Of a stretch of 64,000 bases of DNA, positions 34,711 to 43,543 are shown in pieces; the first letter of the stretch is position 1, and each line of letters begins with the position of its first letter. Made by a program: the position numbers and the translations under genes. Origin of the DNA: JAHJKV01 sp963678135 (GTDB lineage Bacteria > Desulfobacterota > Desulfovibrionia > Desulfovibrionales > Desulfovibrionaceae); assembly GCA_963678135.1 (NCBI GenBank), contig OY782667.1, forward strand, positions 620,001 through 684,000, written 5' to 3'. The notes under the pieces were generated by a model. It was given only the letters and a program-made list of their open reading frames with translations. It made no database searches and was not told the DNA's origin.

Positions 34711-36249
34711 TCAATATGACTGGTATTCGCACATGGAAACAACTGGTTCAAAAAGATTGTGCTGATAACAAAGCGACATATGCTTACAAGCTTTTTCTAG
34801 AGAGTTAAAAAGAGCCATACTTTTAGCGAGCTCTAAAATATCAAGAGCACTGAGAATATCTTGAGTAATTGGACGCTTTGCGTCCCAAAAAATATGTGCT
34901 TCAAAAATATCTTGAGCAATTTTTGACTCTAAAATATGCATAATAATCTTGGCCTCTTCTTCTGTTTGGCACGCAAGAAAGTAACATGTATCGTCAAAAA
35001 CAACAGGTTTTCCGTGGCAGGGGCCAATCATTCTGAATTGTAATTTCTTGTAAAATCCTGAGATGGCGATTTTCCAAAATGTAAAACTATAATCCCCTAC
35101 CCCAAAAATAGAAAAACGCGGTTTATTCTTATAAATAGAGCTACCTCGTCTATCCAACAAATCAGAATGTTGTATGAGATAATTCCAAGTCTTTGGGTAA
35201 CGTGACTGAATGCTACAAGTTTCACTCCCGACCGCATTTTGAGGAACAAGCATCCTGCGCTTTATATTAACAATCTCTCCATTTGCTATATCTGAGCTTT
35301 TAAGCATTGGAAATAAAAGCTCTTCTTCAATATCAACGATCTCGTGCAGTCCATTGATAAGTTGACCATCCTCTTGAATATAAAGCTCCATCAATTGAGA
35401 AGAATCGTGTTTAATACCTGAGCGCCAGATAAATTTTGAAGGCGTAGTAGCAATAAAACGATGATAATGATCAACTGTCTCTACATTGGATACAAGTCTT
35501 TTATTGCGACGCGCAAGAATATGGAACGGCTGCTTTGCATCCAAAGAAGCATATACGCGACATTCAATATCTTTTGCATCATATTCTGGCACAAAAGTAA
35601 TGACAAGCAAACAAGCATCAACTGCAACCTTAAAATATTTTAAGGCATTTATATTTCTTAATTCAGCAGATGAAAATTTTAACCCACTTTTCCAAGCCTG
35701 CAATATCACCTTTCTTGCAACAGAAGTTTTACAAAGCATAGCAAGCATTGCTCGCCGTCCTTGTAGTGCCTCTATTTCTTTGGAAATCATCCATTCAGAA
35801 ATATCAAAATTACTCTTCCCCGTTATTGCTCCAATACCACTGAGATTATCAAAATTTGCCTTGCTTGGTAAATTGTTACTTTGTAATCGCATTAAATCTG
35901 TATTGGTAACCCATGGAGGATTTCCGATAACCAGTAATGGCTCTGGCAACTGTTGTATATCCTTAAACCAAGGATATGAAAAAAAATCATTATGAATAAT
36001 ATTTAACAGGGAGGACTTTATATTTCTTGCTTTTTGAACATATTTTTCATTAATTTCAAGCCCTAGAAAATTTGTTGCATCAGGAAACGTGGAAAATGCA
36101 GCTTGCAAAAAAGTTCCTGTTCCACAATTAGGTTCAAAAACAGATTGAGCTTGGAAATCAGTTGCTAAAAAACTGCAAATTTCCATTGCTAAATCTGAGG
36201 GCGTTTGCCAATCGCCATATTCAATTTGAGTTATTGTTTTTTTTGTCAT
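34711..36249 (-). CDS. Type II adenine-N6 DNA methyltransferase (second RM system)
   Basis: The 512-residue protein shows the gamma-class order of motifs: X (YGDWQTPSDLA, residues 11-21), I (SVFEPNCGTGTF, 36-47), and IV (VIGNPPWVTN, 107-116). After this an extended target-recognition half continues to the C-terminus. Start codon ATG at 36249 is one base past the stop of the upstream nuclease gene. Target sequence cannot be read from the protein. It should protect the host against its partner nuclease. Confidence 0.88.
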   Translation of the reverse strand: MTKKTITQIEYGDWQTPSDLAMEICSFLATDFQAQSVFEPNCGTGTFLQAAFSTFPDATNFLGLEINEKYVQKARNIKSSLLNIIHNDFFSYPWFKDIQQLPEPLLVIGNPPWVTNTDLMRLQSNNLPSKANFDNLSGIGAITGKSNFDISEWMISKEIEALQGRRAMLAMLCKTSVARKVILQAWKSGLKFSSAELRNINALKYFKVAVDACLLVITFVPEYDAKDIECRVYASLDAKQPFHILARRNKRLVSNVETVDHYHRFIATTPSKFIWRSGIKHDSSQLMELYIQEDGQLINGLHEIVDIEEELLFPMLKSSDIANGEIVNIKRRMLVPQNAVGSETCSIQSRYPKTWNYLIQHSDLLDRRGSSIYKNKPRFSIFGVGDYSFTFWKIAISGFYKKLQFRMIGPCHGKPVVFDDTCYFLACQTEEEAKIIMHILESKIAQDIFEAHIFWDAKRPITQDILSALDILELAKSMALFNSLEKACKHMSLCYQHNLFEPVVSMCEYQSY

Positions 36250-36250
36250 G

Positions 36251-36904
36251 TCAAAAAATTCGCATCACTCCTTCAATTTTTCCTGCCATATCAATGACAC
36301 GCCGATATTGAAGTCGCCACTGCAAAGCATTTGATATGGTTAAATAACCTACTACAGGTGGCTGCTTGATAATTTCATCAACAAGTAACTCTGCCCCAAG
36401 ATTATCAACAGGCAACATTCTTTCTTCGAGAAAAGCGAGCAAATCATCTTTATTCCCATTGTTTTTAAGAATCTGCAAGATTCCAGTAGTTGTTTGAAAA
36501 TCTGCACTTCTTTCAGGACTGACGTAAATACTATGAAGAATATTAAGATTCCCTGTTTTTAAGTGTTCATTGTCTGATTTATCATAAATAAAAATGAGCA
36601 AAGCATAACCCAGACCAAAAATTTTTTGCCGAGCCGACTGAAACGGACAAGAAGATTGTGGTCGTCTCATGCTTGTTGCTTTTATATCCACCCCAAGTTC
36701 AGGAAAATCAATTCCTCTGGCTGAATTACCTGCAACATATTCAAAGCGTTCTTGAAGGTAGCCTTGAAACTTGTGTTCCAAATAAGTTCCCACAGCTTTT
36801 CCGTCTGTTGCTCCATAAAGTGACGGTTCATTATGCAGGGATTCTGCAATTCCAAAATCTTTTGCAGCCTCTCTTAATAAAGCCAAGCTCAATTTTGCTT
36901 TCAT
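36251..36904 (-). CDS. Putative type II restriction endonuclease (partner of the adjoining methyltransferase)
   Basis: The 217-residue protein contains an ARGIDFPELGVDIKATSM segment (residues 62-79), in which Asp66, Asp73 and Lys75 give a D-x6-D-x-K PD-(D/E)xK-type site. Glu44 in YLEHKFQGYL may be an additional metal ligand. Its frame ends one base before the methyltransferase gene, the classic layout of a type II RM operon. I do not recognise the family or cut site. Confidence rests on the motif plus position. Confidence 0.75.
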   Translation of the reverse strand: MKAKLSLALLREAAKDFGIAESLHNEPSLYGATDGKAVGTYLEHKFQGYLQERFEYVAGNSARGIDFPELGVDIKATSMRRPQSSCPFQSARQKIFGLGYALLIFIYDKSDNEHLKTGNLNILHSIYVSPERSADFQTTTGILQILKNNGNKDDLLAFLEERMLPVDNLGAELLVDEIIKQPPVVGYLTISNALQWRLQYRRVIDMAGKIEGVMRIF

Positions 36905-37079
36905 TTTTGGCTCTCTATTGCTTTACATATTAAGATTTCAAGCCCTAGCAAGGACACATGCAAGCATAATACAGTAAAATGAGGCAAGCAAGTAGCATTA
37001 AATTCTGTAAAAATACATCCAAGCTGACCTCATTTTCAAGCAGAAAAAAATGTTACGTCACAATACAATCTAACTCCAT

Positions 37080-37117
37080 AAAAAAACAGGGCAAACCACG
37101 ATATGGTTTGCCCTGTT
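37080..37117 (-). terminator. Rho-independent terminator of the atp operon
   Basis: A 14-base perfect inverted repeat (AACAGGGCAAACCA at 37085-37098 with its complement at 37103-37116) is followed on the minus strand by a run of seven T. It is about 45 bases after the atpC stop. Confidence 0.92.
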
Positions 37118-37159
37118 AAGCACTCTTTACAGGGCATCAGTGCCCTGACATTCATTGTA

Positions 37160-37576
37160 CTAGCAACAACCTGCCTGTCTACCTGCTGCATTACAGCCAA
37201 TACGCGCAATAGCACGTTTCAGGGCTGCCTGACCACGCAAATAATCAACATTATCTTTGGTCAAGATAGCCTTGGCTCTTTCTTGAGCCTTATTGGCACG
37301 ATCCACATCGATCTCTGCTGCTGTTTCAGCAACTTCAGCAAGTATGGTCATTTTATTATCGCTTATTTCGGCAAATCCTCCTGCAAGAAAAACATAAAAA
37401 TATTTACCGTCTTTCTTGTAATAAAGAGAACCGATTCCAAGCGCGGAAAGCAGGGGAATGTGGTTTGCCATGATACCGAATTCACCTTCAGACCCTGGCG
37501 TTCCAACATATTCTACTTCTTCCGAAAGTACCAGACGATCGGGTGTGACTATTTCAAGTTCAATGGTCTTGGCCAT
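37160..37576 (-). CDS. atpC: ATP synthase F1 epsilon subunit
   Basis: Epsilon transmits rotation and inhibits ATP hydrolysis. The 138-residue product has the N-terminal beta-sandwich (LEIVTPDRLVLSEEVEYVG, GEFGIMANHIPLLSALG, FLAGGFAEI) and a C-terminal helical hairpin (IDVDRANKAQERAKAIL). Unusual is a C-terminal tail GCNAAGRQAGCC with three cysteines. It is the final gene of the atp operon and begins 11 bases after atpD. Confidence 0.94.
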   Translation of the reverse strand: MAKTIELEIVTPDRLVLSEEVEYVGTPGSEGEFGIMANHIPLLSALGIGSLYYKKDGKYFYVFLAGGFAEISDNKMTILAEVAETAAEIDVDRANKAQERAKAILTKDNVDYLRGQAALKRAIARIGCNAAGRQAGCC

Positions 37577-37587
37577 GTGGCACCACC

Positions 37588-38985
37588 TTAAGCTTTAGCT
37601 TTCTCAATAGCCTCTTCAATCCCACCGCACATGTAGAATGCCTGCTCAGGCAGGTCATCATACTTACCGTCTAAAATGTCACGGAAGGCCTTTACGGTAT
37701 CTTCCAGCTTGACATATTTACCAGCAACACCGGTAAAGACTTCGGCAACATGGAAAGGCTGAGACAGGAAACGCTGGATGCGACGTGCGCGACCAACCAC
37801 GAGTTTGTCTTCATCAGACAATTCGTCCATACCCAAAATTGCAATAATATCTTGGAGATCCTTATATTTTTGCAATACTTGCTGCACTTCACGAGCAGTA
37901 AAATAATGCTCGGTTCCCAAAACATCTGGAGCAAGGATACGAGAAGTGGAGTCCAAAGGATCCACCGCAGGGTAAATGCCCAGCTCTGCGATTTGACGGG
38001 AAAGAACCAAAGTACCATCAAGGTGAGAGAAGGTTGTAGCCGGAGCAGGGTCGGTAAGGTCATCCGCAGGGACGTACACAGCCTGAACCGAAGTAATGGA
38101 ACCCTTGTCCGTAGAAGTAATACGCTCTTGCAAGCCACCAAGGTCAGTACCCAGAGTCGGCTGATAACCAACAGCTGAAGGCATACGTCCAAGCAAAGCA
38201 GAAACCTCAGAACCAGCTTGGGTGAAACGGAAAATGTTATCAACAAAAAGCAAAACGTCCTGGCCTTCTTCATCACGGAAGTATTCCGCACAAGTCAAAG
38301 CGGTCAAAGCAACACGAGCACGAGCTCCCGGAGGTTCGTTCATCTGGCCATAAACCAGAGCAGCTTTTTCCAAAACACCAGCTTCTTTCATTTCATGGTA
38401 CAGGTCGTTTCCTTCACGGGTACGCTCACCAACACCGGCAAACACGGAAATACCACCATGCTGCTTTGCGATGTTGTTGATCATTTCCATCAGAATAACT
38501 GTTTTACCAACACCAGCACCGCCGAACAGACCCATTTTACCACCCTTAGGGAAGGGGATAAGCAAGTCAACAACCTTAATGCCGGTTTCAAGCAATTCAA
38601 CTTTTGTGGATTGCTCGGTAAACTTGGGTGCCTCACGGTGAATGGGCAAAGACTTTTGAGAGTCAATAGGACCAAGCTCATCCACAGGACGGCCAACCAC
38701 GTTCATGATACGTCCCAAAGAACCTGAACCAACCGGAACAGTGATAGCCTCACCGGTGGCAACAGCTTCCATGCCACGCACAAGACCTTCGGTAGCATCC
38801 ATAGCAATGGTACGGACGACATTATCGCCGAGGTGCTGTGCAACCTCACAGACGAGATCCGGAGCATCCGTGTTATTTGGATTTTTAATATCAATGGAAG
38901 TCAAAATGTTAGGCAGATTACCATCGGTGAACTCAACGTCCACAACAGCACCGATGACCTGCACTATTTTACCTACGTTGCTCAT
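37588..38985 (-). CDS. atpD: ATP synthase F1 beta subunit
   Basis: The catalytic subunit (465 aa) with Walker A GGAGVGKTVILMEMI, GERTREGNDLYHEM and DVLLFVDNIFRFTQAGSE, and the SALLGRMPSAVGYQPTL loop. It pairs with alpha in the alternating hexamer. Start MSNVGKIVQVIGAVVDVEF fits the family and AAGGGGATA lies before it. Stretches of this gene look GC-richer and more codon-optimised than neighbours, as expected of a highly expressed gene. Confidence 0.97.
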   Translation of the reverse strand: MSNVGKIVQVIGAVVDVEFTDGNLPNILTSIDIKNPNNTDAPDLVCEVAQHLGDNVVRTIAMDATEGLVRGMEAVATGEAITVPVGSGSLGRIMNVVGRPVDELGPIDSQKSLPIHREAPKFTEQSTKVELLETGIKVVDLLIPFPKGGKMGLFGGAGVGKTVILMEMINNIAKQHGGISVFAGVGERTREGNDLYHEMKEAGVLEKAALVYGQMNEPPGARARVALTALTCAEYFRDEEGQDVLLFVDNIFRFTQAGSEVSALLGRMPSAVGYQPTLGTDLGGLQERITSTDKGSITSVQAVYVPADDLTDPAPATTFSHLDGTLVLSRQIAELGIYPAVDPLDSTSRILAPDVLGTEHYFTAREVQQVLQKYKDLQDIIAILGMDELSDEDKLVVGRARRIQRFLSQPFHVAEVFTGVAGKYVKLEDTVKAFRDILDGKYDDLPEQAFYMCGGIEEAIEKAKA

Positions 38986-39001
38986 AGTTATATCCCCTTA
39001 C

Positions 39002-39880
39002 TTATCCTTTCAGCGCTTCTGCGCCGCCAACAATGTCCATAAGATCAGCCGTAATAGCAGCCTGACGAGTCTTGTTGAACAAGAGCGTCAGTTGCTCGGT
39101 CATCTCATCACAAGCCTTGGTTGCGTTGTCCATAGCAGCCATACGCGCTGCATGCTCTGAACACGAAGTATCGAGCAAAGCGCGGTAGGCTTGGACATTG
39201 ATAAACTTGGGCAGAAGTTCAGCCAAAAGACCCTCTACCGAGGGTTCGTAAACATATTCGGCACTGCTGCTTATTTCTGCTTCTTTTTCGCCAGTAGAGG
39301 CCATGGGTAAAAGCTGCAACGTTTTAGGTGGCTGCTTTGCCATAGACTCAAACTCGCCATAAACCACATATACTTCATCAAAACTACCGGAAAGGTAGCC
39401 ATTGATTAAATCGCTGCCAAGAGAAGAAGCTAAAGAAAAATCAAAGCCACTCATGGCACTGGCTTCAGCACGCAAAATTTCATATTCGCTTTTCTTAAAG
39501 AAATCTCGCGCTTTTTTAGCCATGCAAAACAGCTTCACTGCTTTGCCTTCAGCTTCTTTAGCTGCAGCCAACTTGGCTGCCATATTAATAATGTTGGCAT
39601 TAAAGGCACCACACAGACCACGGTCAGAAGTCACCACAACAATAGCGGTTGAAGTGATTTTTTCACGAACCTCAAGCAATGGGTGCACGGACTCATCCGC
39701 TCCGGCAGCCAAGTCACCAAGCATCTCATAGAACTTATCCGCATACGGACGGAAGCGTTCAATACGCTCCTGCGCGTTCCTGAGTTTTGCCGAGGCCACC
39801 ATATTCATGGCCTTGGTGATCTGCTTGGTCTTTTTGACGCCGGAGATCTGGTTTTGAACGTCTCTTAATGAAGCCATCAA
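39002..39880 (-). CDS. atpG: ATP synthase F1 gamma subunit
   Basis: The central rotor shaft, 292 residues. Visible are the N-terminal helix SLRDVQNQISGVKKTKQITK and MVASAKLRNAQERI, the VTSDRGLCGAFNANI strand, and the C-terminal helix MAAMDNATKACDEMTEQLTL with NKTRQAAIT. Start at ATG 39880 or 39877 (two consecutive Met). It is 16 bases before atpD. Confidence 0.95.
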   Translation of the reverse strand: MMASLRDVQNQISGVKKTKQITKAMNMVASAKLRNAQERIERFRPYADKFYEMLGDLAAGADESVHPLLEVREKITSTAIVVVTSDRGLCGAFNANIINMAAKLAAAKEAEGKAVKLFCMAKKARDFFKKSEYEILRAEASAMSGFDFSLASSLGSDLINGYLSGSFDEVYVVYGEFESMAKQPPKTLQLLPMASTGEKEAEISSSAEYVYEPSVEGLLAELLPKFINVQAYRALLDTSCSEHAARMAAMDNATKACDEMTEQLTLLFNKTRQAAITADLMDIVGGAEALKG

Positions 39881-39894
39881 GTACCCCTTGCCTT

Positions 39895-41403
39895 TTAGGC
39901 TGTGAACCCTTTCTTGAACTCTTCTATTGCCGCGGTGAGCTGAGACTTGATGTCATCATCCAAAGCCTCTTTCTCTTTAATAGTAGCAAGCAAAGAAGAT
40001 TTTGAATTACGCATAAACTCAAGAAATTCAGCTTCAAACTTAACCACTGCTTCAACAGGAATGTCATCCAAAAGACCCTGACCAGCAGCAAAAATAATGG
40101 AAACTTGCTGCTCTACCGGCAGAGGTTGATACTGAGGCTGTTTCAGCACTTCCACCATGCGTGCGCCACGGTTCAATTTATTTTGTGTGGCTTTATCAAG
40201 ATCAGAACCAAACTGGGCAAAAGCAGCCAGTTCACGGTACTGGGCAAGATCAAGACGCAAAGTACCAGCAACCTGCTTCATGGCTTTAATTTGGGCTGCA
40301 CCACCAACACGGGAGACAGACAGGCCCACGTTAATAGCAGGACGAATACCAGCGTTAAACAGGTTAGGCTCTAAGTAAATCTGACCATCAGTAATGGAAA
40401 TAACGTTCGTTGGGATATATGCGGAAACGTCACCAGCCTGAGTTTCAATCACAGGCAAAGCAGTTAAAGAACCAGCACCCAAAGAATCATTCACTTTAGC
40501 AGCACGCTCAAGCAAACGAGAGTGCAGGTAAAAAACATCGCCGGGGAATGCTTCACGTCCCGGAGGCCGGCGCAGCAAAAGAGACATTTGGCGATAAGCA
40601 GTAGCCTGCTTGGAAAGGTCATCGTAAATAATCAAGGCATGTTTGCCATTATCACGATAAAATTCAGCCATGGTTGCACCAGTATATGCAGCAATGAACT
40701 GCAGGGGTGCAGGCTCAGAAGCAGTAGCGGAAATAATAGTTGTATATTCCATTGCGCCTGCTTCACGAAGCTTATCAGCAACCAAAGCAACAGAGGCTTT
40801 TTTCTGACCAATGGCTACATAAAAACAATGAATATCGGTTTCTTTTTGAGCAATAATAGCGTCAACACCAACAGCTGTTTTACCAACTTGGCGGTCACCA
40901 ATAATCAGCTCACGTTGTCCACGGCCAACCGGAGTCATGGCATCAACAGCCTTGAGACCAGTGTAACATGGTTGGTGTACTGATTTACGAGCAATAATGC
41001 CAGGTGCTTTAAGTTCCACAGGGCGAAGGTCATTGGAATCAATCGGCCCGAGACCGTCAATGGGTTGCCCTAAGGGGTTTACAACACGCCCCATAACAGC
41101 ATCACCAACCGGAACCGAGAAAATTTGACCGGTACGCTTAACCGGATCGCCTTCTTTAATGCCGGTATCTGAACCAAGCAAGGCAACACCAACATTGTCT
41201 TCTTCAAGGTTCAAAACCATACCCATAACACCGCCAGGAAACTCCAAGAGTTCCATGGCCATGGCATTTTCAACGCCGTGGACACGAGCAATACCGTCAC
41301 CAACATACAAGACAGTGCCAGTTTCACTCATCTCGACCCGCGACTCATAGTTCTGAATCTGATCTTCGATGATTTTACTAATTTCTTCTGCTTTAATCGT
41401 CAT
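39895..41403 (-). CDS. atpA: ATP synthase F1 alpha subunit
   Basis: The regulatory nucleotide-binding subunit (502 aa): VLYVGDGIARVHG, Walker A GDRQVGKTAVGVDA, IYDDLSKQATAYRQMSLLLR and LGAGSLTALPVIETQAGDVS. The start is placed at MTIKAEEISKI (41403), because the four codons ahead are not conserved; this puts it four bases after atpH. Complete and intact. Confidence 0.96.
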   Translation of the reverse strand: MTIKAEEISKIIEDQIQNYESRVEMSETGTVLYVGDGIARVHGVENAMAMELLEFPGGVMGMVLNLEEDNVGVALLGSDTGIKEGDPVKRTGQIFSVPVGDAVMGRVVNPLGQPIDGLGPIDSNDLRPVELKAPGIIARKSVHQPCYTGLKAVDAMTPVGRGQRELIIGDRQVGKTAVGVDAIIAQKETDIHCFYVAIGQKKASVALVADKLREAGAMEYTTIISATASEPAPLQFIAAYTGATMAEFYRDNGKHALIIYDDLSKQATAYRQMSLLLRRPPGREAFPGDVFYLHSRLLERAAKVNDSLGAGSLTALPVIETQAGDVSAYIPTNVISITDGQIYLEPNLFNAGIRPAINVGLSVSRVGGAAQIKAMKQVAGTLRLDLAQYRELAAFAQFGSDLDKATQNKLNRGARMVEVLKQPQYQPLPVEQQVSIIFAAGQGLLDDIPVEAVVKFEAEFLEFMRNSKSSLLATIKEKEALDDDIKSQLTAAIEEFKKGFTA

Positions 41404-41407
41404 GGCC

Positions 41408-41959
41408 CTATTCACCTCTTTTGATCTGTTCCTTCAAAATATGAAGCTGTGCACGCAAGCTTGCGTCCAGCACCTTGTCTCCTACCTTGAGAATCACTCC
41501 ACCAAGGATTTCTTTGTCCACGGCAAAATCAAGTTCAAGAGTCTTCCCTGCTTTGCGGGTCAATTCTTCTCGAATCTGATTTTGGCGAGTTTCAGGGAGT
41601 TCCACAGCAGTAACTAATGATCCGGAAACCACACCCTGAACATCCTCAAGCATTTTTTTATAGACTTCGGCGATAGCCGGAAGCACAGGCAATCTGTCCT
41701 TATCGGCGAGCAGGTCGCAGAAGTTTTTCACTGTCGGATTTACCGATAGTTTTGCCAAAAGAGCACCAAGCACGGCTTTTTTCTCAGACGCATCAAAGGT
41801 CGGGTTTTTGAAAAACCCAAGAGCCTCAGGCGTTGTATCGAGAACATCAGCCAGCCCGGCGAGATCTTTACCGTACACGTCAAGGTCTTTAGTGCCACCC
41901 TTTTGGGCAACCGCAAAAAGAGCCTTAGCGTATCTGCGCGCGACTACGTTCCCGGTCAA
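41408..41959 (-). CDS. atpH: ATP synthase F1 delta subunit
   Basis: The 183-residue stator protein linking F1 to b subunits. Its N-terminal helical domain starts VVARRYAKALFAVAQKGG and the C-terminal part has the family signature KEILGGVILKVGDKVLDAS. It overlaps the atpF stop by four bases and ends four bases before atpA. Confidence 0.94.
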   Translation of the reverse strand: MTGNVVARRYAKALFAVAQKGGTKDLDVYGKDLAGLADVLDTTPEALGFFKNPTFDASEKKAVLGALLAKLSVNPTVKNFCDLLADKDRLPVLPAIAEVYKKMLEDVQGVVSGSLVTAVELPETRQNQIREELTRKAGKTLELDFAVDKEILGGVILKVGDKVLDASLRAQLHILKEQIKRGE

Positions 41960-42531
41960 TTGAACACCACCTTGGTTAAATATTCATCCACAAGCTTGTC
42001 ATGATCCTGAGGAGTAAGTTTTTCCTGAACGATTTTCGTAGCGGAGTCCACGAGCAATTCCGCCATCTCGGCACGAATGGAATCCAAAGCTGCCTTGGCT
42101 TCGTTCTCAGCAGTGCGTTTTGCCTGCTCCTGAAGCGCAGCAGCATCTTTCTCAGCTTTTGCAATAATCGCTGCTTTTAGGGCTTCGCCCTGCTGCTTTG
42201 CTTCTGCAAGAATAGCATTTTTTTGCTCTTCAAGATTTGCTATTCCTTGCTCTACTTCCTTCAGTTTTTCCTCTGCCTGAGCTTGGCGTGCCTCGGAATC
42301 ATCAAGCTCAGTGGAAATCTGAGACCTGCGATCAGCAAAAAATGCTGCAATCTTTTTTCCGGCAACAAACCAAATAATGCCCACAAAAAGCGCAAAATTA
42401 ACAACCCTAGCAATGAAATTGCCCCACGGAATCCCATGGTGCTCAGCACCATGTTCAGAAGCGTAGGCCATGACCACACAAGCCAGTACGCTAAGGGCGG
42501 TCAGTGCTAAGAGTTTGCATATCCGTTTCAA
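41956..42531 (-). CDS. atpF: ATP synthase F0 b subunit
   Basis: A 191-residue b-type stalk subunit. It has an N-terminal signal-like hydrophobic segment (residues 5-22), then the real membrane helix (FIARVVNFALFVGIIWFV, about 38-56) and a long charged coiled coil. The presence of a leading hydrophobic segment before the usual helix is typical of deltaproteobacterial b subunits. Overlaps atpH by four bases. Confidence 0.92.
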   Translation of the reverse strand: MKRICKLLALTALSVLACVVMAYASEHGAEHHGIPWGNFIARVVNFALFVGIIWFVAGKKIAAFFADRRSQISTELDDSEARQAQAEEKLKEVEQGIANLEEQKNAILAEAKQQGEALKAAIIAKAEKDAAALQEQAKRTAENEAKAALDSIRAEMAELLVDSATKIVQEKLTPQDHDKLVDEYLTKVVFN

Positions 42532-42552
42532 AGCAAATCCCTCCTTCTCTCT

Positions 42553-42972
42553 TTACTGGCCAAGCACTTTAGCTGCTGCCTGAGCTGCATAGCCATCCAC
42601 ATTTTGCTTCAGGGAACTCACTGCAGCCTCAGCCTCAGCCTTAAGCACTGAACGAGCTTCATTCAAGACCTTGGATGCTTCCGCACCGGCATCGGACAAA
42701 AGCTTTTGTTCTGTACCAGAACCTTGCTCTTTGAAGCCAGCCCGAATATCATTACCTTGCTGACGTGCTTCGGAAAGTGCGGCTTCATAAGCCTTCACCT
42801 TGCCTTCTGCTTCAGAAGTAAATCGTTCGATTTTTCCTACACGATCAGCCAGAAGTTCCTTTCTTTTTTGAATCACCCCACGAATGGGTCTGATAAGCAG
42901 CCTATCTAAGGCCAACCACATAAACAAGAAATTGACCAATTGATAAAGCATTGATTGATCCGGTATAACCAT
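42553..42972 (-). CDS. atpF': ATP synthase F0 b' subunit
   Basis: A 139-residue second b-type subunit, starting MVIPDQSMLYQLVNFLFMWLA with one membrane helix and RLLIRPIRGVIQKRKELLAD, then a coiled coil. A b/b' pair forms a heterodimeric peripheral stalk. Genes for subunits a and c are not in this operon and must be elsewhere, as is usual in Desulfovibrio relatives. ATG at 42972; GGGGAG lies upstream. Confidence 0.9.
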   Translation of the reverse strand: MVIPDQSMLYQLVNFLFMWLALDRLLIRPIRGVIQKRKELLADRVGKIERFTSEAEGKVKAYEAALSEARQQGNDIRAGFKEQGSGTEQKLLSDAGAEASKVLNEARSVLKAEAEAAVSSLKQNVDGYAAQAAAKVLGQ

Positions 42973-43123
42973 AAACGCTCCCCTGTGGATGAGGTTGTGA
43001 AATTTGGGTCAAAGTGCTTGGCTTTTAGCCCACTTTGAAAAATCTGTCAAAGGCTTTTTCCTTTTCAGTCCATTATATAAACAACAAATCTGAAGAAACT
43101 CAAAACGCTGAAAAAGCTCATGC

Positions 43124-43501
43124 TCAAGAAACATCTTCATTCTTTTCTGCTTGAGCAGAATTAGAAGAAGTCTTCACTGTTCCCATGGTCAAAGAACCTT
43201 CCAAAACAGCCCCTTCATCCATCACCAAGGTTGGCGTGTGAATATTGCCCTGCATCTCAGCTGTTTTGTTCAGCACTACCTTGCCGGTAGAAAGAACTTC
43301 GCCTTTCAATTTACCGGAAAGCACTAGTTTTCCTACTTTTATTGTACCTTCCACCTCGGCATCATGACCTATAACCAATGTACCGTCACTTTCCACTTCT
43401 CCGGTAAAAATCCCGTCAATGCGTACTGAACCATGAAAATTTAAGCGACCATTATAATTGGTACCAGCTCCAAGGAACGCATTTATTTCATCTTTCGCCA
43501 T
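43124..43501 (-). CDS. Bactofilin
   Basis: A 125-residue polymer-forming cytoskeletal protein. The beta-helical DUF583 core is visible: FLGAGTNYNGRLNFHGSVRIDG, here as residues 9-30, FTGEVESDGTLVIGHDAEVEG and GKLVLSGKLKGEV. Short charged tails flank the core. The gene follows rodA and precedes the atp operon, fitting a role in cell shape or envelope organisation. Intact and normal length. Confidence 0.92.
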   Translation of the reverse strand: MAKDEINAFLGAGTNYNGRLNFHGSVRIDGIFTGEVESDGTLVIGHDAEVEGTIKVGKLVLSGKLKGEVLSTGKVVLNKTAEMQGNIHTPTLVMDEGAVLEGSLTMGTVKTSSNSAQAEKNEDVS

Positions 43502-43543
43502 ACTCTTAATCTCCTTGTCTTCACTTCAAACTACCTTGAAAAA

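Noticed and set aside
37692..38291. 199-codon minus-strand frame
   Set aside because: Out-of-frame shadow within atpD.
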